Below are positions 1 to 9,716 of a stretch of 18,421 bases of DNA, one piece after another (position 1 is the stretch's first letter; the number at the start of each line of letters is the position of its first letter). Where the stretch lies: assembly GCA_947304695.1 (NCBI GenBank), contig CAMZBS010000039.1, forward strand, positions 1 to 18,421, given 5' to 3'. The position numbers were made by a program, and so were the translations under genes. The stretch is from an uncultured Prevotella sp. (GTDB lineage: Bacteria; Bacteroidota; Bacteroidia; Bacteroidales; Bacteroidaceae). Below the pieces are notes generated by a model that made no database searches, had not been told where the DNA came from, and worked only from the letters and a program-made list of their open reading frames with translations.

Positions 1-24
1 ACTTAAACCCCGATTTTGGTATAA

Positions 25-64
25 TAGGAAAATAGGAAAATAGGAAAATAGGAAAATAGGAAAT
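25..64. repeat. Tandem 8-bp repeat, five copies
   Basis: Five head-to-tail copies of the unit TAGGAAAA are seen directly; the last copy ends in T instead of A. The array lies between the left window edge and a GC-rich hairpin, downstream of the GH43 gene that is transcribed towards it. Short identical tandem units like this can gain or lose copies by slipped-strand replication, so the copy number may vary between strains. The neighbouring gene to the left is outside the window, so a regulatory role cannot be judged. Confidence 0.9.
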
Positions 65-68
65 GGGC

Positions 69-119
69 AAGCGCGCTTACGTGCGTCGTAATCAGGCTTA
101 CGCACACGCAAGCGCGCTT
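69..119. repeat. Large GC-rich inverted repeat (possible terminator)
   Basis: The left arm (69-86) and right arm (100-119) pair almost fully, with a 13-base loop and one small bulge or mismatch. Each arm also contains the self-complementary decamer AAGCGCGCTT, at 69-78 and 110-119. It begins 46 bases beyond the stop codon of the minus-strand GH43 gene, so it may end that operon's transcript. Alternatively it is one copy of a dispersed intergenic palindromic element. No long U-run follows the stem on the minus strand, so the terminator role is inferred. Confidence 0.65.
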
Positions 120-165
120 AAATTATTTGATTGCTAATGTATGTACCTTTTGGATGCAATCTTCA

Positions 166-2214
166 TTAGTTGATCAGGAATGTCTTGGTTTTGCCCTTAT
201 AGGTGGCCTTGACGGTGGCACGGCCAGCGGTGACGGGGCTGACCTGGAACGTGACATCGGGCACGTTGGACTGGGCCTCGACCTTGGTTCCTGCTTTCAG
301 CGGGCCATAGAGCTGATAGGTGGTGGCATCCATCAGACCGTTCTGGTTGGTGCTGCGGATGGGGGTCTGCGGAATGTTGAGCTTCTGACCGTCGGCAGTG
401 ATGGTGACCGTAGGCACCACGGGAGCCTTGGGCTCGGCACCCTTTGAGAAACCGATGCCGTGGAGGTCGAACAGGCCCTGCGGGCGCTGGGGTTCCTGCG
501 GACGACGACCGAACTGCGGACCGCGCTGCTGCTGGTCGGGCTGCTGCACCTCGGGACCTTCGGCCACAAGATAGATGGCATGCTTGCCGGTAAGGCCCTC
601 GACAGCGGGAACGGCTGCGCCATAGATGGCAGAGGGTCTGTCGTCATTGGCAGGTACAAAGATATTGGCAATCTCCTGACCTTTCCAAGGGTCGTCGAGA
701 CGAACGTGGATGGTGAATGCGCCATGCTTTCCGTGTGTGAGATTGAGGTAGATGTTGGCGTTGTCACCCTTCTGTATGCCCTCGAAGGGTTTGCAGCCCT
801 TGGTGTCCTGAGCCAGACCGCCGAAGCCGAAGTACTTGAAGCCGACGATGCCGCCGTTCTGGATGCCGGCAAGGTCCATCGAGTTGTCCCACACGTCGTG
901 GTTGTCCTGCATCCAGTTGTTGGCGTTGGGGCCATACATGAAGCAGGCAATACCGGCTGAGTAGTAGGCGTATGGGGGCAGACCGAAGATCTGGAAGCCC
1001 TCGCTGGTGACCTCGGCACCGGTGTAGTGATTGCCGTCGGCAGCCTTGGCCGTCCACTCGTTGTCCTTGGCGAAGGGATCGTAGCCGGTGATCTTCACCA
1101 CGCCGCCCTTGGCCACTGGCTTCTTGTCCCAAGTGATCTTCACGGGAGCGACCATGGCCTGACGGGCATTGCCGAAGCCACGGGGCGGACGGTGATAGAA
1201 CACATACCACTGGCCGTTGATTTCCTGGAGCGAACCGTGGGTGTTGTGACCGGCATTGGTGGTAATGAGCTTGGAGCCGTCCTCACCCAGTACCACGCCG
1301 CGAGAGTCGACAAGCACACCACCGGAGCGCCAGGGGCCGAGGGGCGAGTCGCCGAAGGCATAGCGCAGGGCACTGTTGGTGGCACCAAGGCCGTACTCCT
1401 GACCGCTGTAGCCGGAGAACACCATCACATACTTGTTGCCCACCTTGCGGATGCTGCTGGCCTCGAAGAAGTTGAAGTCGAGGGGGTTCTGGCCTTTATA
1501 AAGGGCCTTATACTCCGAGCCTGCCTTGTCGAGCAGCTTGCCGTCGCGGCTGCTGGCCGGGATGAAAGGGTCGATGAGCTCGGTGCCGGGACGCTTTGAG
1601 TACATGGTGTTCTGGTCGAGCTCGCAGGCCGTAGAGTGCTGGAAGCCGTAGAACACGTAGGCACGGTAGCCCTTCTGGTAGTCGGGGTCTTTCTTGTCAG
1701 TGATGTTCTCGATAAACACGGAGGGGTCGAAGTCAATGAGCGAGCCTTCGACACACTGGGTGCCGTCGGGGGTGAGGTTCACAGGGGTGAAGGGGCCGTT
1801 GGGGCGGTCGCCCTTGCAGACCATAGCGATGCGGCGCCAGCCACGGCTGTGGGGATAGAGCCAGTAGGTCTTCTTGCCCGTCTGGCGGTCGACGGTCTCA
1901 ACGAGGTCGGGGGCAAACATGGTGTCCCACTGGCCATTGACGAACCATGAGAAGATGGGGCCTTCGTCGCGCCACTGGCTGAGGTCTTCCACGGGTGCCG
2001 ACCACATGCGGATGTCGGGGCCGCAATAGGCCGAGTAGGTCACGTCGTGGGAGCCGATGATATAGGCACGGTACTTGCCGGGCTGGTCCGGGTCTTCGAA
2101 CACGCGAGGCTCACCGTCGGGCAGGTGTTCCCACAGAGGCAGATAGGGGTTCTGCGCTACGCTTGCCACCGCACCGGCGGCAAAGAGCAAGAGGGTGGAT
2201 AGGATTTTTTTCAT
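166..2214 (-). CDS. Secreted GH43 glycoside hydrolase with CBM6-like module
   Basis: Predicted xylan-side-chain or xylo-oligosaccharide hydrolase (beta-xylosidase/alpha-L-arabinofuranosidase type), 682 residues. Residues 1-20 form a signal peptide with cleavage before Gln21. The five-bladed propeller spans roughly 30-375. The likely GH43 triad is Asp41 (FEDPD), Asp163 (DFDPS) and Glu251 (FFEASS). A beta-sandwich at about 440-590 looks CBM6-like and is split by a Gln/Pro/Arg-rich insert at 557-580 just before its last strand. Residues 595-682 look like a small Ig-like beta domain. It is the last gene of the GH30-CotH-GH43 operon, 14 bases after the CotH stop. The exact substrate cannot be read from sequence: family GH43 is clear, the subfamily is not. 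Confidence 0.9.
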   Translation of the reverse strand: MKKILSTLLLFAAGAVASVAQNPYLPLWEHLPDGEPRVFEDPDQPGKYRAYIIGSHDVTYSAYCGPDIRMWSAPVEDLSQWRDEGPIFSWFVNGQWDTMFAPDLVETVDRQTGKKTYWLYPHSRGWRRIAMVCKGDRPNGPFTPVNLTPDGTQCVEGSLIDFDPSVFIENITDKKDPDYQKGYRAYVFYGFQHSTACELDQNTMYSKRPGTELIDPFIPASSRDGKLLDKAGSEYKALYKGQNPLDFNFFEASSIRKVGNKYVMVFSGYSGQEYGLGATNSALRYAFGDSPLGPWRSGGVLVDSRGVVLGEDGSKLITTNAGHNTHGSLQEINGQWYVFYHRPPRGFGNARQAMVAPVKITWDKKPVAKGGVVKITGYDPFAKDNEWTAKAADGNHYTGAEVTSEGFQIFGLPPYAYYSAGIACFMYGPNANNWMQDNHDVWDNSMDLAGIQNGGIVGFKYFGFGGLAQDTKGCKPFEGIQKGDNANIYLNLTHGKHGAFTIHVRLDDPWKGQEIANIFVPANDDRPSAIYGAAVPAVEGLTGKHAIYLVAEGPEVQQPDQQQRGPQFGRRPQEPQRPQGLFDLHGIGFSKGAEPKAPVVPTVTITADGQKLNIPQTPIRSTNQNGLMDATTYQLYGPLKAGTKVEAQSNVPDVTFQVSPVTAGRATVKATYKGKTKTFLIN

Positions 2215-2228
2215 TGTGGTTGTTTTAG

Positions 2229-4553
2229 TTATTTAATAATGATTTTCTTTCCGTTATGCACATAGATACCGGGCTTTGTAGGACGGTCTACACGGACGCC
2301 TCCCAGGGTGTAGAAGGGGTGTTGGGCGTCGGGTGACGAGTGTCGGACAAGGGCGATGCCTGTGTCTTCGGGCTTCGGAGTGAGGTAGATGCCCTTCACG
2401 GTGGCATTGTTGCCGCCGTCGACCTTGATGGCATTGAGGTGGAGGAAGGTCTCTACGAGGTTCTCACCCTTGTTGGTGGCCATAGTCTTGAAGTCGTCAA
2501 GGGGCACGGCTACTGCCTCCAGCTCGGGATCCCAGTAGGGGTCGTCGGGACTGAGCGAGACAATGATGATCTTATAGGAACCGTGGTCGACGAGACGGTT
2601 GGTCAGGATGCGCAGTCCGCTGCCAGTGCCTCGGATGACGAGCTTGTCGTAGTCGGAGAGGTCGGCATAGAGGTTGTAGCTCACGGAGCTGAATCCAGCC
2701 ACGACACCGCCACCACCTACGTTCTGCCCAAGGTTCATCTCAGCATTCACGACATTGTCCAGGGGCTGGGCATCGGCACCCGTGCCGTTCCACTGGTGGA
2801 ACATGGAGGCAGTGAGCTGCGTCCAGTCGGCTGGCATCTCGAAGTCGTCGAAGTCGTCAACGCCCACATAGTCGAAGATCTTGCCCAGCACAAACTCAGA
2901 ACGGTAAGGGAAGTAGCTGGTGAGCAGGCGCTGGCGCTCTTTCTGGTAGGTGTCGTCCACGGTGTAGAGCTTGCCTGCCGACTTCCAGCGGTGGACATCA
3001 CGGCGGTAGTCACCCCAGCGGGCGGCTTCGTCGTAGAGGGCCTTGTCAATGGTGTAGTAGAGGCTGTCCCAGACGGCCACCACGGAGTCCTGTCCCAGAT
3101 AGCCGTCGTCGGCCAGCAGCTTCTTGGCACGCTTCAGATAGCGGTGGGTGAAGTTCTCGTTGCGCAGCAGGTTGTTGAAGATGCCGGTGGGGAAGCTGTT
3201 GCCATTGTTGGTCTTCATCACATTCTCATTCGCACCCACGAAGATAAGCTCGGAGTCCCAGCAGAGGAAACGGAAGCCCTGGCTGTCGGCACCGCGCTTG
3301 CGGATGGCATACCAGTTGTGGTGATCCCAGTCGGTGTTGCCGGCATACTGGTTGATGAGCATGTAGTCAATGAAGTTGTCAATGTCGAGCAGGGTGTCGA
3401 GCTTCTGATAATAGGTATCATCATAGGCGCGCTGGGCGGTCTGCACCAGCTCATTCCAGGCATCGAGGGTGCCTTCGGAGGCTTCGATGTGGTTGCCACC
3501 GTCTTCCTCAATCTTAATCACGTCGATGTCGTCCTTCGAACCGCCCAGATGGTCTTTGCCATACTGGTCGTCGACACGCTCGGCAATGTTGTAGAGACCC
3601 CAGTACATGCCGTTGAGGAACAGATGGACATAGAGGGCGTTGACGGCGGTGTGACCCATCTTGCGCTGCATGCGGCGGGCCCACACGTCACGGGTGTACT
3701 GGGCTTTCTCACGGTTGCCCTCGTCCCAGTGCTGCCAGGCATTGCCGAAGTGGCAGCGCAGCACCAGCTGGTCGAACTTCTTTGGTTCGTTCTCGCCGAA
3801 AAGGGGGTACTTCAGCGACTTGGGACCGTACTGCTCCTTGAACACCAGGCGGAAGGAGTGCTTGGGGTTCTTGTCGGCCAGACGGCCATGACCGCCATGC
3901 AGGCGAAGGCCGCAGGCAACGCTGAAATCGTGCTGCTGGGGGCCGCCCATCAGCTCAACGCTGGCAGGGCGCGTCCAGCCGTGACCGGTGTTGTCGCCAA
4001 CGGGAGGACCAGTGTAGATGTAGATACCACCACGGTCGGGGTCGTTCTCATGACTGAAGAGGTTGTCCTTGTCGGTAACGATGGAAAGGATGGGCAGCTG
4101 CTTCAGGCCCTCGATAATCTTGGGACGCAGGGTGGCATCGCCGGTCATCTCAGGATCCATCTCGTAGTCGGCTGTGGCCACACCCCAAGTCTCGGTGTAG
4201 TTGCCCCACTGCTGGGGATAGCCTTCGGGCGTGTTGGACTGGTTGAGCACGGAGTTGACAAAGATGTAGCTGGCCGTGGAGATGGGCGAACAGAGGGTGT
4301 CGCCCTTCACCTCGGCAGCCCTGAGGATGGTGGTCTTGGTGATGGTCAGCGACTTGGTGTAGAGATTGCTCTTGGCCGTGGGTTCACTGCCATCGGTGGT
4401 ATAGCGAATCTTGGCCTCAGCATCGTTGCCTTCGATAGAAACAACCAGCGCACCCCCATCGTAGAGACCGTGGGCCTTGCTGAAACGAGGCTGTGCCGCA
4501 GCCTGAAAGACTGTAGCACAAGCCAAAAGAAGGTAAATAATTGATTTATACAT
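2229..4553 (-). CDS. Secreted CotH kinase family protein
   Basis: 774 residues with a signal peptide (1-20, cleavage before Gln21). Residues 27-98 resemble the chitobiase/beta-hexosaminidase C-terminal Ig-like domain (RYTTDGSEPT). The CotH domain covers about 150-560, with family-typical stretches: GLRLHGGHGR (215-224), TRDVWARRMQRKMG (287-300), NGMYWGLYNIAERVD (314-328), NTDWDHHNWY (406-415) and CWDSELIF (431-438). A beta-sandwich at about 575-727 looks like a carbohydrate-binding or galactose-binding fold. The final 28 residues are a tail of the YxLxGxRV...GIYxxNGKK type. CotH proteins are atypical protein kinases; the best-studied one acts on spore-coat proteins. Here the gene sits between GH30 and GH43 genes, starting 9 bases after the GH30 stop with a Shine-Dalgarno-like AGGAAAG. 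Its target is unknown; a secreted partner or a structural role is possible. Confidence 0.88.
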   Translation of the reverse strand: MYKSIIYLLLACATVFQAAAQPRFSKAHGLYDGGALVVSIEGNDAEAKIRYTTDGSEPTAKSNLYTKSLTITKTTILRAAEVKGDTLCSPISTASYIFVNSVLNQSNTPEGYPQQWGNYTETWGVATADYEMDPEMTGDATLRPKIIEGLKQLPILSIVTDKDNLFSHENDPDRGGIYIYTGPPVGDNTGHGWTRPASVELMGGPQQHDFSVACGLRLHGGHGRLADKNPKHSFRLVFKEQYGPKSLKYPLFGENEPKKFDQLVLRCHFGNAWQHWDEGNREKAQYTRDVWARRMQRKMGHTAVNALYVHLFLNGMYWGLYNIAERVDDQYGKDHLGGSKDDIDVIKIEEDGGNHIEASEGTLDAWNELVQTAQRAYDDTYYQKLDTLLDIDNFIDYMLINQYAGNTDWDHHNWYAIRKRGADSQGFRFLCWDSELIFVGANENVMKTNNGNSFPTGIFNNLLRNENFTHRYLKRAKKLLADDGYLGQDSVVAVWDSLYYTIDKALYDEAARWGDYRRDVHRWKSAGKLYTVDDTYQKERQRLLTSYFPYRSEFVLGKIFDYVGVDDFDDFEMPADWTQLTASMFHQWNGTGADAQPLDNVVNAEMNLGQNVGGGGVVAGFSSVSYNLYADLSDYDKLVIRGTGSGLRILTNRLVDHGSYKIIIVSLSPDDPYWDPELEAVAVPLDDFKTMATNKGENLVETFLHLNAIKVDGGNNATVKGIYLTPKPEDTGIALVRHSSPDAQHPFYTLGGVRVDRPTKPGIYVHNGKKIIIK

Positions 4554-4562
4554 ACTTTCCTA

Positions 4563-7118
4563 TTATTTTCTCATGAAGAACTTTTGTCCGTTTAGAATGA
4601 CAATGCCATGATGGTGCTGCCCTACGCGCTGACCCATCAGGTTGTAGATGGAGTGTTGGTTGGTTGGGGTTGAGTGCTGGATATCGGCAATGCCTGCCGC
4701 AGTGATGCCCAAGGGGATGAAGGCTTCGGTAGAGGACGGACGGGCATAGACACCGAAGGGCTGGAGTGACGAGGCCGAAGTGAGACGGCGCAGACCCCAC
4801 TGGCCGTCCTGCTGGTCAAGCACGTAGTCACCGGCATAGAGGGGCACGGTGGTATAGGTGCCACGAACCACCGATGTGACAGGCGAGACAGCATAGTTCA
4901 CCGAGCCACTGCCCTTCAGCGTAAGACTGCCGTTGGCCTCAAGGAGCACTGGCTGATGGGCGGGTATCGTCTGTACGGGCTGTGGTGAAAGATCATCGGC
5001 CAAGGTATATGCCTGGGCTCCCTGCGGCACAGCGGCTTCGAAGGGAAGGACAAGTAGGCGCAGACCGTTGACATCGCAGGTAAACGAAGCGTCTTGAGCC
5101 GTGAAGCCCGTAGCAGAACGGAAGTCACCACCAGCCGACGTGAGCGACAACTGCTGGCAGACATCACCCACCACGACGTTGCTGGCCGTCAGCGGACTGC
5201 CCTCAGCCACATAGACCACACGGTTGGTACCGTCAAGCCACGGCAGCACTGACGGCAACTCGGTCACAGTCGTCATGTCGAGGCTGGTGCAGGTGGCATC
5301 GGCCGAGAAGTCGAGCACGTTGCTGTCGTCGGCCACATACGGGCCACTCAACGTGGCTTTCGACTGGGCAACGCCGTTGGAAAGATAGACATCGCCGAAG
5401 GTAATAGTGAGATGGGAGGAACTGTTGTCACAGGTGAACGACAGCAGGCCGATACAGCCGTCGGTGAGCGTATTGGGCGAAAGGTCGAGCACCATGTCGA
5501 AGTTCTGCTGGCGGCTCAGGTCAATGCGGTCATAGCTGTGACTGACAGCCTTGCCCTTGGCGTTGACATAATAAAGCAGGGGGCTGCCCACGGTCAGGGC
5601 ATTGGTTGTGGTCACCCGGTCGATGTGCATGACCAGTTGAGAGTAGCGGTCGGGCAGCTCGATGTAGCCTAAGCCGACGGCCTTGCGGGTGGAGATGAGT
5701 GGGTTGCTGGCATCGAAGGTCTTGGTCTGCCCCGACAGCTTATAGGTCTCGCCAAACTTTTCATTGGTGGTCTTCATGTCGTCGAGACGGTCGAAATGGG
5801 TCTTCGAGCCTTTCATGAAAGAGACCTGACGGTCGGCAGAACGGACAAAGAGCACGGTGGCCACGCACTTGGCTGGTATGTCTGCCACAGGACGGCAAAG
5901 CTGCTCGTCGTAGCTCAGCGTCTTCTTCTGGAAGCTTGTGGTCTGGGTGGTGGTGTAGAGGAAGCCCTTCTGGGTGTAGAAAGGCAAGTCAAGCGTCAGC
6001 TGGCATACCTTGTCGGAGGTGTTGGCAATGACGGCCACGATGCTGTCGCCAGTCTGTGACAGATAGGCAGAGCCTTCAAGCTGCTGGGCAGCAATATCGT
6101 TCCAAATGGCATCAATGCGGGTCATGCCAGTGACAAAGCGAGCATAGTGGGCCATGATGTAGCCACGCTTGGTCACAACACCCGTCGTGGTGCCGAAGGT
6201 GCCGTCGCCCAGCATGCCATAGTAGCGCTTGGCGGCATAGTGAATCCAGGCGTTGAAGTCGCCCAGCATGCAGGTGTTGATGGCACGGAAGAAGTCGAAG
6301 AAGTCCGAGGAGAAGCTGTAGTTGCGCTTCTCACTGTCTGCCTTGTTCTCATTCCAATTGATGAGGTATTCGGTCATCCACAGCTCCTTGCCTTTCTGGC
6401 CCAACTGCTTGTAGCCCGGCTGGATGCCGCCATACTGATGGCCGCCGTAGATGTCGAAGCTATTGAGCACATTGTCATTATTGAGGGCATTGACATAATC
6501 ATCGCTGACGCCAATTGTCTCGGGAGTGATGATCTTGCAGCTGATGGTGCGACCATAGGTCTTCACAAACTCGGCCATCTCGCTGGCTGACCACAGACAA
6601 CCGTCATAGGTGCAAGGCCAGTTGGGCTCATTCTGAATGCTGATGGCATCAAGCTCAACACCGTTATTACGCAGATACTTCACATAGTCATCCAGATACT
6701 TGGCATAGTCGGGCCAGTTCTCACGTTTCAGTTTGCCCTCTTTGCCATCACTTGTCTTTGCAACGCTCGAATTGTTGGTCTTCCAGTTGGCAGGCTGTCC
6801 CCAGGGCGAGGCAAAGAGGGTAAGCCCCAACTGCTTGGCGAGTTTGGCCGTCTGCAACGATGAACCCCATGAGCCACTGCCCACGGGAATGATGAGGCGC
6901 ATGATGTTGCACCCCACGGTACTGCCTGTACCCCACACCTTCTTGATATCATTTGTCGACATGTGGTTATAGGCAAACTGGGGCGAGCAGACAAAGCCGC
7001 CGAAGCCAGTGATGTGCTGATGAGGGTTCTGGGCATCGAGCTTCACGCTGGCCACCTGGGCCGGTACTGCCAGGCTCATCAAGGCCAAGAACATTGAAAG
7101 AAAGACAGTTTTTTTCAT
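4563..7118 (-). CDS. Secreted GH30 xylanase-like enzyme
   Basis: Predicted endo-acting xylanase (glucuronoxylanase-like), 851 residues. I chose the ATG at 7118, which opens a normal signal peptide (MKKTVFLSMF..., cleavage before Gln21). An in-frame TTG at 7139 lies inside the promoter box. The GH30 catalytic barrel plus side beta-domain spans about 24-417. The acid/base is Glu164 in IQNEPN and the nucleophile Glu250 in WMTEY. KRYYG (297-301) sits where GH30_8 glucuronoxylanases carry an RRSYG-like motif that binds glucuronate, which favours but does not prove that subfamily. Residues about 418-615 are beta-rich and unassigned. Residues about 640-800 resemble Ig-like/BspA-type modules. Residues 824-851 are a C-terminal tail shared with the downstream CotH protein. 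It is the first gene of a three-gene operon. Confidence 0.88.
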   Translation of the reverse strand: MKKTVFLSMFLALMSLAVPAQVASVKLDAQNPHQHITGFGGFVCSPQFAYNHMSTNDIKKVWGTGSTVGCNIMRLIIPVGSGSWGSSLQTAKLAKQLGLTLFASPWGQPANWKTNNSSVAKTSDGKEGKLKRENWPDYAKYLDDYVKYLRNNGVELDAISIQNEPNWPCTYDGCLWSASEMAEFVKTYGRTISCKIITPETIGVSDDYVNALNNDNVLNSFDIYGGHQYGGIQPGYKQLGQKGKELWMTEYLINWNENKADSEKRNYSFSSDFFDFFRAINTCMLGDFNAWIHYAAKRYYGMLGDGTFGTTTGVVTKRGYIMAHYARFVTGMTRIDAIWNDIAAQQLEGSAYLSQTGDSIVAVIANTSDKVCQLTLDLPFYTQKGFLYTTTQTTSFQKKTLSYDEQLCRPVADIPAKCVATVLFVRSADRQVSFMKGSKTHFDRLDDMKTTNEKFGETYKLSGQTKTFDASNPLISTRKAVGLGYIELPDRYSQLVMHIDRVTTTNALTVGSPLLYYVNAKGKAVSHSYDRIDLSRQQNFDMVLDLSPNTLTDGCIGLLSFTCDNSSSHLTITFGDVYLSNGVAQSKATLSGPYVADDSNVLDFSADATCTSLDMTTVTELPSVLPWLDGTNRVVYVAEGSPLTASNVVVGDVCQQLSLTSAGGDFRSATGFTAQDASFTCDVNGLRLLVLPFEAAVPQGAQAYTLADDLSPQPVQTIPAHQPVLLEANGSLTLKGSGSVNYAVSPVTSVVRGTYTTVPLYAGDYVLDQQDGQWGLRRLTSASSLQPFGVYARPSSTEAFIPLGITAAGIADIQHSTPTNQHSIYNLMGQRVGQHHHGIVILNGQKFFMRK

Positions 7119-7135
7119 TTGTTTCTGATTTTCCG

Positions 7136-7144
7136 GCAAAATTA
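7136..7144 (-). promoter_or_regulatory. Bacteroidota -7 promoter box for GH30 operon
   Basis: On the minus strand this reads TAATTTTGC, matching the Bacteroidota sigma-ABfr -7 consensus TAnnTTTG. It ends 17 bases before the GH30 ATG at 7118, so the leader would be only about 10 bases. No clear -33 TTTG box was found. The box overlaps the in-frame TTG codon at 7139, which argues against that codon as the start. Confidence 0.65.
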
Positions 7145-7215
7145 CTATATAAATACGGTACGTGGAAATCGGTTCGTTTCTTATGCTTTAGAATTTGTCA
7201 CAGAAGCAAGAAAGA

Positions 7216-7251
7216 GCGCGCAAAACAATGCCTACTGCATGTTTTGCGCGC
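7216..7251 (-). terminator. Strong hairpin after GH10-CE1 gene
   Basis: The arms 7216-7231 and 7237-7251 pair over 15 bases with one bulged base and a five-base loop (CTACT on the plus strand). On the minus transcript the hairpin lies 43 bases beyond the GH10-CE1 stop and is followed by a U/C-rich stretch. It lies upstream of the GH30 promoter. It fits a terminator that makes the GH30 operon independent, though leakage or attenuation cannot be excluded. Confidence 0.7.
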
Positions 7252-7294
7252 CGTCGAATGGTTAAAGTCTATGGAGATTATCAGTTTTTGTTCT

Positions 7295-9529
<2,235 letters not shown>

Positions 9530-9547
9530 TTAGTTTAAAAAAGATGT

Positions 9548-9556
9548 GCAAAGATA
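9548..9556 (-). promoter_or_regulatory. -7 promoter box for GH10-CE1 gene
   Basis: On the minus strand this reads TATCTTTGC, a match to the Bacteroidota TAnnTTTG -7 box. It ends 27 bases before the start codon at 9520, predicting a leader of about 20 bases. A -33 box is not evident. The leader has no Shine-Dalgarno sequence, as is usual in this phylum. Confidence 0.7.
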
Positions 9557-9685
9557 GCATTTTTCCGCCCCACCCTATTTTCTAATATGTCACGAAATGT
9601 TTTCAACACGTCACAGGATGGTGTCAAAGTTACACATCAAAAGGAAAGTGAAACGTCAGAGAGCATCACCACATATTATTTATAG

Positions 9686-9694
9686 TATTTTTGC
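9686..9694 (+). promoter_or_regulatory. -7 promoter box for GH43 operon
   Basis: TATTTTTGC matches the TAnnTTTG -7 consensus of Bacteroidota and ends 22 bases before the GH43 start at 9717. Together with the box at 9548-9556 it makes the 196-base gap at 9521-9716 a divergent promoter region. The sequence between the two boxes would be the natural place for a regulator of the xylan genes to bind. Confidence 0.65.
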
Positions 9695-9716
9695 AAGCAG
9701 AACCTAAAAACAAACG

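Noticed and set aside
19..25. TATAAT-like sequence as a plus-strand promoter
   Set aside because: Bacteroidota main sigma factor uses TAnnTTTG boxes and no gene start follows on the plus strand within the window apart from a doubtful 24-codon frame.
25..64. Possible CRISPR array
   Set aside because: The units are only 8 bases and directly adjoining, with no spacers and no cas genes nearby.
2340..4544. 734-codon open frame on the plus strand
   Set aside because: It lies fully antisense to the CotH gene, shows no family motif or signal peptide, and arises from the GC-rich codon use of the real gene.
7119..7139. TTG start adding seven residues to the GH30 protein
   Set aside because: The codon lies in the -7 promoter box, and the ATG at 7118 gives a standard signal peptide with Lys-Lys at its start.
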